In this document: in pieces, positions 9,643-18,200 of the stretch | Numbering within the stretch: the first letter of the stretch is position 1 | How the letters are laid out: each line of letters starts with the position of its first letter | Origin: Thiomargarita sp. | GTDB lineage: Bacteria; Pseudomonadota; Gammaproteobacteria; Beggiatoales; Beggiatoaceae | Direction: 5' to 3' | Assembly (NCBI GenBank): GCA_020726335.1 | Contig: DYSU01000001.1 | Span: forward strand, 54,930 to 118,929 | DNA: 64,000 bases | Position numbers and translations under genes: made by a program | The notes under the pieces: generated by a model | The model's database searches: none | What the model saw: only the letters and a program-made list of their open reading frames with translations | Told to the model about the DNA's origin: nothing

Positions 9643-9834
9643 ATGATCATCCATTATCAATTAAACAAAATAAATCAACGACTTACTATACAAGCTGTTG
9701 TTATTTATGCGGTTGTTTTATTGGCGCATTTTTTGAAATTTTATTTTTTCATGCAGTGTGATGAAGTTCCCCATCAAAAGAGCCACCCTGTTCTAAATCC
9801 CATGAAATATAACGACAATAGCAAGGGGTATTAA
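9643..9834 (+). CDS. possible small membrane protein before the pilin
   Basis: Open frame of 63 residues from ATG 9643 (a GTG at 9613 is also in frame), with one hydrophobic segment (LTIQAVVIYAVVLLAHFLKF), ending exactly at the base before the pilin ATG. There is no ribosome site. The candidate sigma-54 promoter of the pilin lies inside it, which argues that this is leader sequence rather than a gene. Confidence 0.2.
   Translation: MIIHYQLNKINQRLTIQAVVIYAVVLLAHFLKFYFFMQCDEVPHQKSHPVLNPMKYNDNSKGY
9721..9737 (+). promoter_or_regulatory. candidate sigma-54 promoter of the pilin gene
   Basis: TTGGCGC-N5-TTGAA resembles the -24/-12 consensus TGGCAC-N5-TTGCA. GG (9723-9724) is followed by exactly ten bases and then GA in place of GC. 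Predicted start near 9748, about 87 bases before the pilin ATG. PilR encoded just upstream is the natural activator. The imperfect -12 element lowers confidence. Confidence 0.35.
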
Positions 9835-10266
9835 ATGAAAAAACAAGGGTTTACCATCATCGAATTGATGATTGTGCTGGCCATTGTTGGCGTAATGAGC
9901 GCGATGAGTGTGCCGATTCTCCTTGATTATTTATTGCGCAGCAAAGTAGCGGAAGCCATGTCTTTGCTGTCAGGCACCAAAGGGGTGTTGATGGAATATT
10001 ACCAAGACCGCAATGTTTGGCCTGCGTTGACCGTTCTGCAAGCCAAAACCATGGGCAATTATGTTCAACAAGTGTTCACGGGCGGCACTTATCCCGCGTT
10101 TTATGTTGAAGCCGTGATGAAAGCCGAGGGCTTGGGCAAAGCCAACGGTTGTGCTGTGCGCATCATCTTCCATCTGCCTGAGCGCAGTTGGCGTTGCACC
10201 ACCGAAGGTACAGCCCGTCCTTTACCCGCCAATTTATTGCCCACGTCATGCCGTGATTCATTCTAA
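9835..10266 (+). CDS. pilA: type IV pilin (PilA-like)
   Basis: Prepilin of 143 residues with a class III leader. MKKQG is cut before phenylalanine by the prepilin peptidase, giving the FTIIELMIVLAIVGV helix with glutamate at mature position 5. The globular part carries a cysteine pair flanking a beta segment (GCAVRIIFHLPERSWRC) and a third cysteine in TSCRDSF near the C-terminus, compatible with the D-region disulphide. AAGGGG lies about six bases before the ATG. Adjacent pilR supports its being the major pilin; a minor pilin cannot be excluded. Confidence 0.88.
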   Translation: MKKQGFTIIELMIVLAIVGVMSAMSVPILLDYLLRSKVAEAMSLLSGTKGVLMEYYQDRNVWPALTVLQAKTMGNYVQQVFTGGTYPAFYVEAVMKAEGLGKANGCAVRIIFHLPERSWRCTTEGTARPLPANLLPTSCRDSF

Positions 10267-10276
10267 CGCACCACGC

Positions 10277-10306
10277 TTGGCAACCCAAGTAAAGCCACGG
10301 TATAAT
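10277..10306 (+). promoter_or_regulatory. sigma-70 promoter of folC
   Basis: TTGGCA (10277-10282) and TATAAT (10301-10306) separated by 18 bases: one mismatch in the -35 and a perfect -10. It faces folC, whose ATG is about 80 bases downstream of the predicted start point. Confidence 0.6.
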
Positions 10307-10393
10307 GGTTCAGTGATTTTTTAGCCAGCGTCATGGCGTATTCTGGCGTTGCGCCACAGCCCCAACCACCTTGTTAAATAAAAAACCTGCCCA

Positions 10394-11656
10394 ATGGACA
10401 AAACCTTAAGCCAATGGCTCAGCCAACAAATTAAATTACACCCCAAAGAAATTGATTTAAGTTTAGAGCGTTGTCACACAGTCGCAGCGCGTTTAGATGT
10501 GTTAAACCCTTGTTTTCCCACCATTATCGTTGGCGGCACCAACGGCAAAGGCTCTAGCGTAGCGATGTTGGCCGCCATTTACCATGCGGCGGGTTTCAAA
10601 GTGGGCCGTTATATTTCACCCGAAATCATCCACTACAATGAACGCATCAGTGTCAACCAACAAAACGCCGACGATGCCAGCATTTGTGCCGCTTTTGCTC
10701 AAATTGAACAAGCGCGGGCTGCTGTTTCGCTGACCGTGTTTGAATTTGCCACCTTGGCCGCTTTGCTGATTTTTCACCAGCAAAGTGTCGATGTGGCGAT
10801 TTTGGAAGTCGGTTTAGGCGGGCGGCTTGACGCGGTGAACATCATCGCCGCCGATGTTGCGCTGGTCACGGCGATGGGTTTAGACCACACCGACCGTTTG
10901 GGTCTGACTTTGGATCAGATTGCATTTGAAAAAGCCGGCATTTTTCGTCCCCACCGCCCCGCCATTTGCAGCAGTACAACCGTGCCGTTGACCTTGATTG
11001 ACCATGCGACCACGCACAATGCCGATTTGCAGTTATTAACCCGCGATTTTCATTATCAGACAACCGATACGGGTTGGCGATGGACAAACCAACATACCAC
11101 TTATGATTTACCGTTACCCGCATTGCGCGGCGATTACCAATTGCAAAATGCGGCGGGGGTGTTGCAAGCCGTGACAGCTTTACAGCCGCGCTTGCCTGTG
11201 TCACTGGCGGCCATCAAACACGGTTTGCGCCAAGCGCAAATCACAGGGCGGTTTCAACAACTGTCACAACAGCCTGTTTGTTTGATTGATGTCGCCCACA
11301 ACCCATTGGCGGCGCAGGTTTTGGCCACGCAATTGCGCCAACAACGCCACGTCAAACGCTGGCGGGCGTTGGTTGGCATGTTGAAAGACAAAGATATTTT
11401 GGCCACGTTCGCGCCCTTGGCCGACATCATCAGCGAATGGCATTTGTTGGCGTTGACAGGCGAACGCGCCGCACCCACAGCCTTGCTCGAACAAAACCTG
11501 CATCAACTGGGTTTGCGCGCAACGGGCGTGCATCAACATGGCCAAAGTGCGTATCAAGCATTAAAAAACGCCTTGTCTGCTGATGAAGGCTTGATTGTTT
11601 TTGGTTCATTTCATACCGTGGCCGCTGTGTTGCGCAAGGATCAACATGTCATCTAA
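10394..11656 (+). CDS. folC: dihydrofolate synthase/folylpolyglutamate synthase
   Basis: Mur-ligase-fold enzyme of 420 residues that joins glutamate to dihydropteroate and extends folate polyglutamate tails in the cytoplasm. Seen: P-loop GGTNGKGSS near 48-56, SPEIIHYNERISVN, the central GLGGRLDAVN, AMGLDHTDRLG with the metal-site histidine, EKAGIFRPHRPAI, GRFQQL and DVAHNP. Length is usual for bacterial FolC. The downstream ABC gene starts inside its last four codons, so the two are translationally coupled. The usual partners (accD, dedD) are absent. Confidence 0.95.
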   Translation: MDKTLSQWLSQQIKLHPKEIDLSLERCHTVAARLDVLNPCFPTIIVGGTNGKGSSVAMLAAIYHAAGFKVGRYISPEIIHYNERISVNQQNADDASICAAFAQIEQARAAVSLTVFEFATLAALLIFHQQSVDVAILEVGLGGRLDAVNIIAADVALVTAMGLDHTDRLGLTLDQIAFEKAGIFRPHRPAICSSTTVPLTLIDHATTHNADLQLLTRDFHYQTTDTGWRWTNQHTTYDLPLPALRGDYQLQNAAGVLQAVTALQPRLPVSLAAIKHGLRQAQITGRFQQLSQQPVCLIDVAHNPLAAQVLATQLRQQRHVKRWRALVGMLKDKDILATFAPLADIISEWHLLALTGERAAPTALLEQNLHQLGLRATGVHQHGQSAYQALKNALSADEGLIVFGSFHTVAAVLRKDQHVI

Positions 11657-13262
11657 ACCTTTGTTATCCATTGAAAATTTATCGTTAGAAATGGGTCGTT
11701 TTGCCCCGCGCAACCCAGTAACCCATAAGGTCAATTTGCACCTTCATGCGGGCGAAAAAGTGGCCTTGGTCGGTGAATCAGGCTCGGGCAAGTCGGTCAC
11801 GGCGTTGTCGGTATTGCGTTTGCACGACAAGCAAACCTGTCATTATGCCAGCGGCTCATGTTGGTTTTCGGGCAAAGATTTGTTGGCTTGCTCTGACAGC
11901 GCGTTGCGCCAGATTCGCGGCAAAGACATTGCGATGATTTTTCAAGAGCCGATGACTTCACTCAACCCCGTTTATCCGATTGGCACGCAGGTGATGGAAG
12001 CGTTGTTGTTGCATGAAAACATCAGCAAAAGCCAAGCGCGCCAACGGGCGATTGAATTATTGCAACGCACAGGCATTGACCATGCTGAAAAACGCATGGC
12101 CGCGTTTCCGCATATGTTGTCGGGCGGCCAACGTCAGCGGGTGATGATTGCCATGGCTTTGGCCTGTCAGCCTAAATTATTGATTGCCGATGAACCTACC
12201 ACGGCATTGGATGTCACCATTCAACTACAAATCATTGAATTGCTTGAAGATTTACAAAAAGAAACGGGAATGGCGGTGCTGTTGATTAGCCATGACTTGA
12301 ATGTGGTGCGCCGTTTTGCCGAGCGCATTTATGTGATGCAAAACGGTGAAATAGTGGAAGAAGCGCAAACTGAACAATTGTTCAACGCGCCCAAACACCC
12401 TTATACCCAACGTTTGTTGCACAGCCGTCCACAACCTTGTGTGGATTTGCCTGTGGTCAATCCGAAAAACAAAGCCCCGTTGTTGCAGGCGGAAGGCTTG
12501 ACCTGCCATTTTTCGCTCAAACAAGGTTTTTTCAAGCGGGTGGTGGGCGAAGTGCGGGCGGTGGATGATGTGACGCTGGCTTTATACGAAGGCGAAACCT
12601 TGGGCATTGTCGGTGAATCAGGTTCAGGCAAAACCACATTGGGTTTGTGCCTGTTGCGCTTGCAAGCGTGTACAGGTCAAATTCAATTTGAAGGCTGCCC
12701 GTTACATCAGCGCAATCAACAACAATTACGCCCGTTGCGCAAATTTTTTCAAGTGGTGTTTCAAGACCCGTATTCTTCGCTGTCGCCACGGATGACGATT
12801 GAAGACATCGTGGGCGAAGGTTTGAAAATTCATTTTCCCCAACTCAACAAAGCCCAGCGGCGTGAACGAATTATTGAGATATTACAAGAAGTTGGTTTAA
12901 GTGCCGCTATTTTAAGCCGCTATCCACATGAATTTTCAGGCGGTCAACGCCAACGCATTGCGATTGCGCGGGTGGTGATTTTAGAGCCAAAATTGATTTT
13001 GCTGGATGAACCGACCAGCGCGCTGGATGTGTCGATTCAAAAACAAGTGCTTGAATTATTGCGTAAATTACAGCGCAAACACCAAATCAGCTATTTGTTC
13101 ATCAGCCATGATTTGGCGGTGGTGCGCGCCATGGCACATCGGGTGATTGTGATGCAACACGGCCAGTTTGTCGAACAAGGTCCAACCGAAGAGCTGTTTT
13201 TGCGCCCCAAACAGCCTTATACCCGCACGCTGTTGCAAGCGTCGCTGGTCAACGTTGTTTGA
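11646..13262 (+). CDS. peptide ABC transporter ATPase with two nucleotide-binding domains (YejF-like)
   Basis: Start at ATG 11646 (MSSKPLLSIENL), overlapping the folC stop by 11 bases. The 538 residues hold two complete ATPase domains. First: Walker A GESGSGKS, signature LSGGQRQRV, Walker B LLIADEPT. Second: GESGSGKT, FSGGQRQRI, LILLDEPT. This tandem arrangement is that of YejF and related oligopeptide/dipeptide/microcin C importers. No permease or binding-protein gene lies next to it, so substrate and partners are elsewhere. The end overlaps the convergent coiled-coil gene by 14 bases. Confidence 0.92.
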   Translation: MSSKPLLSIENLSLEMGRFAPRNPVTHKVNLHLHAGEKVALVGESGSGKSVTALSVLRLHDKQTCHYASGSCWFSGKDLLACSDSALRQIRGKDIAMIFQEPMTSLNPVYPIGTQVMEALLLHENISKSQARQRAIELLQRTGIDHAEKRMAAFPHMLSGGQRQRVMIAMALACQPKLLIADEPTTALDVTIQLQIIELLEDLQKETGMAVLLISHDLNVVRRFAERIYVMQNGEIVEEAQTEQLFNAPKHPYTQRLLHSRPQPCVDLPVVNPKNKAPLLQAEGLTCHFSLKQGFFKRVVGEVRAVDDVTLALYEGETLGIVGESGSGKTTLGLCLLRLQACTGQIQFEGCPLHQRNQQQLRPLRKFFQVVFQDPYSSLSPRMTIEDIVGEGLKIHFPQLNKAQRRERIIEILQEVGLSAAILSRYPHEFSGGQRQRIAIARVVILEPKLILLDEPTSALDVSIQKQVLELLRKLQRKHQISYLFISHDLAVVRAMAHRVIVMQHGQFVEQGPTEELFLRPKQPYTRTLLQASLVNVV

Positions 13263-14172
13263 CGGTCAATAATTTGTTTTCCAGCCGTTCAATCGCTTTG
13301 CGTTCGCGTTCAGCCGCGCTTTCGGCTTTTATCACCCGTTGGCGTAAATCGTGAAGCTCGCTTTTGCTGGTTTTTAATTCAGTCTCTAATTGTTTGATGT
13401 TTTTCTGATAGAAGCTGACTTGCATCTCCGCTTGGGTTTGCAAATTGCTGATGCGTTTGTTGGCTTCTTCTAGGTTTTTTTGCAGGCCTTCGGTTTTTTC
13501 TTGCGCTGATTTTAAATGGCCTTTGAGTTGAATCACTTCATGAAAAGCCTGTTCTTTTTGATTTTGCACTTCAGTGGACAAGGTTTCCGCCACCGTGGCT
13601 TTGTGGGTTTCCATTCGCAATTGGTTGCTGACTTTGGCCAATTCTTCTTCTAAATGTTGAATTTCTTGTTCATTTTGGCGGTTGTGGTATTGTTGCAACT
13701 GAAGTGCTTGTTGCACGTTTTGTAAGCGGTCTTGTTCATCTTGGGCTTGTAAATGGTCTTTTTCAATTTGTTTTTGCAATAAATTGCGGTGTTCAGTTAT
13801 CCGCCCTAAATCTAAAGTCAACTGCTTGATTTCGTCCAAAAATTTGCTGTTTTTAGCATTCAATTCCGCTTGTTGTTGTTGGCTGGCGCGTAAATCACTG
13901 GAACGCTGTTCAATGCTTTTTTCCAACAGTTGATTGGCTTTATCCAATTGATTGTAATCGGCCACCAACAGATTGTATTTTTCTTTTAAGCTCTCTAATT
14001 CATTGAATATAATATCATATTTTTTGCTTAAGGTGTTTTGCTCGCGTTCCCAATGGTTTTTTATTTCTGCACGGTTCTCAGCCAATATTCGTTCAACTTC
14101 AGCCCACATCGCTTGCAACAGATTGTCGTGTTGTTCGGTGATTACTTCAGGAATTTTAAATTTCTGTGCCAT
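13249..14172 (-). CDS. coiled-coil protein of unknown function
   Basis: Protein of 307 residues, almost entirely heptad coiled coil, rich in glutamine, glutamate and lysine, without signal peptide, membrane segment or a recognisable DNA-binding domain. The first 30 residues (MAQKFKIPEVITEQHDNLLQ) may be a small non-coiled head. It follows pilU by nine bases with an AGGA ribosome site and is probably the last gene of an alpha-2-macroglobulin-pilU operon. A structural or scaffolding role for pili or cell pole is conceivable but unsupported by motifs. Confidence 0.75.
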   Translation of the reverse strand: MAQKFKIPEVITEQHDNLLQAMWAEVERILAENRAEIKNHWEREQNTLSKKYDIIFNELESLKEKYNLLVADYNQLDKANQLLEKSIEQRSSDLRASQQQQAELNAKNSKFLDEIKQLTLDLGRITEHRNLLQKQIEKDHLQAQDEQDRLQNVQQALQLQQYHNRQNEQEIQHLEEELAKVSNQLRMETHKATVAETLSTEVQNQKEQAFHEVIQLKGHLKSAQEKTEGLQKNLEEANKRISNLQTQAEMQVSFYQKNIKQLETELKTSKSELHDLRQRVIKAESAAERERKAIERLENKLLTVKQR

Positions 14173-14181
14173 AAAAGCGTC

Positions 14182-15240
14182 CTAGCCAAAATTAATACGG
14201 GCTTCCAAATTGGTGCGTGAATCGGCGTTATTCAAAGCGGCCTCAAGGCTGATTCTACCCTCTTTATACAAGGTATGCAAAGCTTGATCGAAGGTTTGCA
14301 TCCCCGCCGCGCCGCTGTTTTCCATCGCTTCTTTAATGGAATTGATTTCCCCTTTTAAAATCAAATTGGCGATGTGCGGTGTATTCAGCATCACTTCAAT
14401 GGCCGCGCAACGTTTGCCTTTGACATCAGGCACCAAGCGTTGCGACAACACGGCGCGCAAATTGAGCGATAAATCCATGAACAATTGTTTGTGCATTTGC
14501 ATTGGAAACATGTTGATCACCCGTTCCATCGCTTGGTTGGCGTTGTTGGCGTGCAAAGTGGACACCGCCAAATGGCCGGTGTTGGACAGCTCCAACGCCG
14601 CTTCCATGGTTTCACGTTCTCGAATTTCGCCGATTAAAATCACGTCAGGGGCTTCGCGCAAAGATGATTTAAGCGCGCTGGCATAGCTTTCAGTGTCCAC
14701 CCCCACTTCACGCTGGTTGACCACTGCCATTTGATGGGGATGATAAAATTCCACAGGGTCTTCAATGGTCAAAATGTGGTCAGGCGATTGGGCATTGCGG
14801 TGGTTGAGCATCGCCGCCAAAGTGGTGGATTTGCCCGAGCCTGTCCCACCCACCATCAAAATCAGCCCGCGCTTTTGCATGATTAAATCCAGCAACACGG
14901 GCGGCGTTCCCAATTGGGCGGCGGTGGGAATTTTAGAAGGAATTAAGCGCAACACCATGCCGACAAAGCCTTTTTGATAAAAAGCATTGACCCGAAAACG
15001 GCCACTGTCGTCAGGCATACTGATGGCAAAATCCAAGTCACGACGGTCTTCAAATTGCTCAATTTGTTCTTCATTCATGATGCCATAAGCGGCGGCTTTG
15101 GTCGCTTTTGGTGTGAGCAATTCTTTGCCTAAGTTTTTGATTTTGCCATCTATTTTAACTTTCACATGGGCATTGACTGAAAAAAACAAATCTGAGCAAT
15201 CATTTTTAATCATGTATTTCAGATAAGGGATAATGTCCAT
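14182..15240 (-). CDS. pilU: PilT/PilU-family retraction ATPase, PilU type
   Basis: Hexameric secretion ATPase of 352 residues acting at the inner-membrane base of type IV pili. Seen: N-terminal NDCSDLFFSV, Walker A GGTGSGKST near 130, Asp box ILTIEDPVE, Walker B VILIGEIRERETM, His box HLAVSTLHANNANQAMERVINMFP. The phrase ETMEAALELSNTGHLAVSTLHANN is diagnostic of PilU rather than PilT. PilU normally assists PilT, whose gene is not in this window. The AAGGA ribosome site overlaps the stop of the alpha-2-macroglobulin gene, so expression is coupled. Confidence 0.9.
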   Translation of the reverse strand: MDIIPYLKYMIKNDCSDLFFSVNAHVKVKIDGKIKNLGKELLTPKATKAAAYGIMNEEQIEQFEDRRDLDFAISMPDDSGRFRVNAFYQKGFVGMVLRLIPSKIPTAAQLGTPPVLLDLIMQKRGLILMVGGTGSGKSTTLAAMLNHRNAQSPDHILTIEDPVEFYHPHQMAVVNQREVGVDTESYASALKSSLREAPDVILIGEIRERETMEAALELSNTGHLAVSTLHANNANQAMERVINMFPMQMHKQLFMDLSLNLRAVLSQRLVPDVKGKRCAAIEVMLNTPHIANLILKGEINSIKEAMENSGAAGMQTFDQALHTLYKEGRISLEAALNNADSRTNLEARINFG

Positions 15241-15248
15241 TAGAATCC

Positions 15249-18200
15249 TTAAGGCCTGACAATCAGTTTTTGCGGTAAACTGATGCCATATACATCGGGT
15301 TCATACATTTCTTCTGCATGGGTGGGCATGATGCTGAATTCGCCCAAGGCCATGGCTTGCGCGGTATAAGCCAGATGGTAATTGCCTGCGGGTAAATAAT
15401 CGGCATAGAAAATCGCTGCGTGGTGGCGCAATTCTTGGTGATAAAAATTCCAAAACGATGCGCCATATTCTTGCCAATCGTTGTGGTTGAACCAGAATGA
15501 ACCGCCTGCATAATCGCCATTGGCTTTGTCGGCATCCACTTTTGAGGCGGTGGCCAAATCGCGGTTGACAGGCTCTAAGCCACCGGGAACGGGGTCGTTG
15601 ACAACGACAAAGTTGCGTGCGGTGGGCAAGGACAAGAACAAATCGACTTTGACCAATTCACCTGTTTTCAGCGACAGCGGCGAAGTCAACAACAGCCATT
15701 GGCCGTCGCGCTCTACGCTGTATTCGCGGCGCACATCCATGCCTGCGTTAATCGCTTCGGCGTGATCTTGTTTGCTGGCATAGGCCATTCTCACCCCGTA
15801 ATACAAGCGACCTTGGCCCGTTTTGGTCAAGGCCACCGTCGCTTTGCTTGCGAGGTCTTGGGCGGTGATATTGCGTTTGAAGCTGACTTCAGGTTGATTG
15901 GCTTGGTTAAACGCGGTTTTGCCCAAAGACGTTTGATTGAACCACGCTTCAACTTCCATATTCGGCCTGTCTTTTTCATACACTTTGGCATAGTCAATCA
16001 GCGCATTCATGCAAAACATGTTTTCTTGGGTGTTTTCCCAATGGTCACGGTTTTTGCGGCTTGCACTGATGGCGCGCACCATTTTCATCGGTATATCCAA
16101 AGCTTTCGGTTGTGACAGCAAACTGCTCAACACCGCGCAGTTGTCGCGCAAGCTCGAAGCTAAAATCCGATCATAGCCATCGTCCAATGTTTCATTGAAG
16201 GTGACTTTGCCGCCGCTTTGCACCGCTTTGTTCAAAATGGTTTGCAATATCTCGGCTTGAATTTTTGCTGTGCCTTTGATTTGTCGCGCCGCCGTTAAAA
16301 ACTGCGCTTGGCCGAATAAACTCATCTGTGGCACATGGGGCGCGTAACGTTGGATGTCGGCCAGTCCCACTTGCTGACGTTGTGCCAACGCCGCCAATGC
16401 CACGGCGCGCACGGTAGCCGTCATACCTTGGCTGTAAAAATCGGGCAACACATCTTTGCGCAACAGGTTTTTTAAATAATCGTGCAACCTGGCTTCCGCT
16501 TGAATCGGAATTTCATGGCCTGCATCGCGCAACCACACAAAAGCCAAGGCGGTATACGCGCTCAAATACGGGCCGACCCGCTCATCTTGGGGAACAAAAT
16601 AGGCCATGCCGCCATTGGGGGCTTGGTATTCGCTGACCCATTTTAAGGTGTCTTGAGGCAAAGTCACGCTGTCTTCCCATTCAATATGGTCACTCAACCA
16701 AGGTTTTAATCGCTGATAATGCGAAGCCATCACCGCTTTGCTCAATTTTTGTTCCCAACACATGTACGGATAATCGCGCATATAGGCAAACGCGCCATCG
16801 ACATTATTGATCACCGTTGGGGCAACCGTTACGCTGACATCGCCTGTGTCGGGGTAAATGTCTTTGGGAAACGCTAAAGATTCAGTCACTTGCGCTTCAT
16901 TTGTGGAACCGTAAGTGGCCGCAGTTTCCAACGCACGCCGAGGATAAACCGTCAATTCTTTTTGCAAACGGTCGGTTTGTTTGTCGTCTGCTTCCAAAGT
17001 TTCGGCTTTGGCGGTGAAGCGAATCAACCCCGTTTTGTCTGCGCTGATGGGCAAAACCACAGGATAACGTTGAAACGGCAAAGTGTCCAAAGTTTGTTCG
17101 ACAAATAAATTGTCGTGGGTTTCCAACCGTACTTTGATTTTGCGGGTTTTGTCAGTGCGGTTCATGATCATAAACCGCGCTTGAAATTGATCACCCACCA
17201 TCACTTGATTGGGTAAAGCTGAACTCAATTGAACGAGTTGATTGACTTTAAAATTGTAATCGCTCAAACCCATCAAATCGTTGGCCGTGACCGCCATCGC
17301 CAATACGCGCCAACCTGTTAAATTATCAGGCAATTGGAAGCTGACTTGGGCTTTGCCTGCGGCATCGGTTTTGACCGCAGGATTCCAATAGCTGACATAT
17401 TTGAACAACGAACGCATACTCAAATGACTGCCGCCATCGCCTGCGGGGTTTGCGCCTTTTTTGGCAAACAATTGGCGACCGACCAACTGGGTCAATAAAT
17501 TGAAGTTTTTAACATCCAAACCATCCAACTGATAAAAACCTTGGTAGGGGTCAAAATAATCTTTGCCGCCTTGAATCAAATCAAAGACCGCTTCATCCAA
17601 CACCACCACGGCCAATTCCATGGGTTCGGCTTGTGGTTTGGCTGTCGCGGGTTTTGGCGTGGCGGTTTTAACCGTGGTCGCTTTTGCAACCTGTTCGGAT
17701 TTTACCGGCTCTGCCGCTTTGGCAGGCACAGGTTTAAGCGCAGGTTTGCGAATTATTTTTCGTTTGGCGACAAAATTCAAAGTCACGGTGTCGCGGGGTT
17801 TGTAGGTCGCTTTGTCTGAGGTGATGTTAACCACCAGCGTTTTGTCGTCATCGTTGACTTCTGTTTTGACATAACCTATGCGAAACGCGGGTTTACCCAA
17901 ATCAATTTGGTTGTTGTCCAAGGGTTTAGCCACCCGTGGCGACATGAGCATCACCGATAAATAAAACCCAGGGATGTGTTCAGGTTTAATATCAAATTCA
18001 ATCACTTCCACGCTGTTTGCCAAGGTTTTTGTCCAATGCTGCAACACACCGTTGCGTTCAATGCTGATTAACGCGCTCGCATTGGGATAAGGGTTTTGCA
18101 CCAGATAGCGCGCTTTGTCGCCGACTTTATAGCGATTGCTTTCCGCCACCAACGGCAAGCGGTTATTTTCGGGGCTTTCCCAAACCACCTCCCCTACACC

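Noticed and set aside
9613..9834. Frame upstream of the pilin as a confident gene
   Set aside because: No ribosome site, GTG or internal ATG start, and it covers the likely pilin promoter; kept only as a low-confidence entry.
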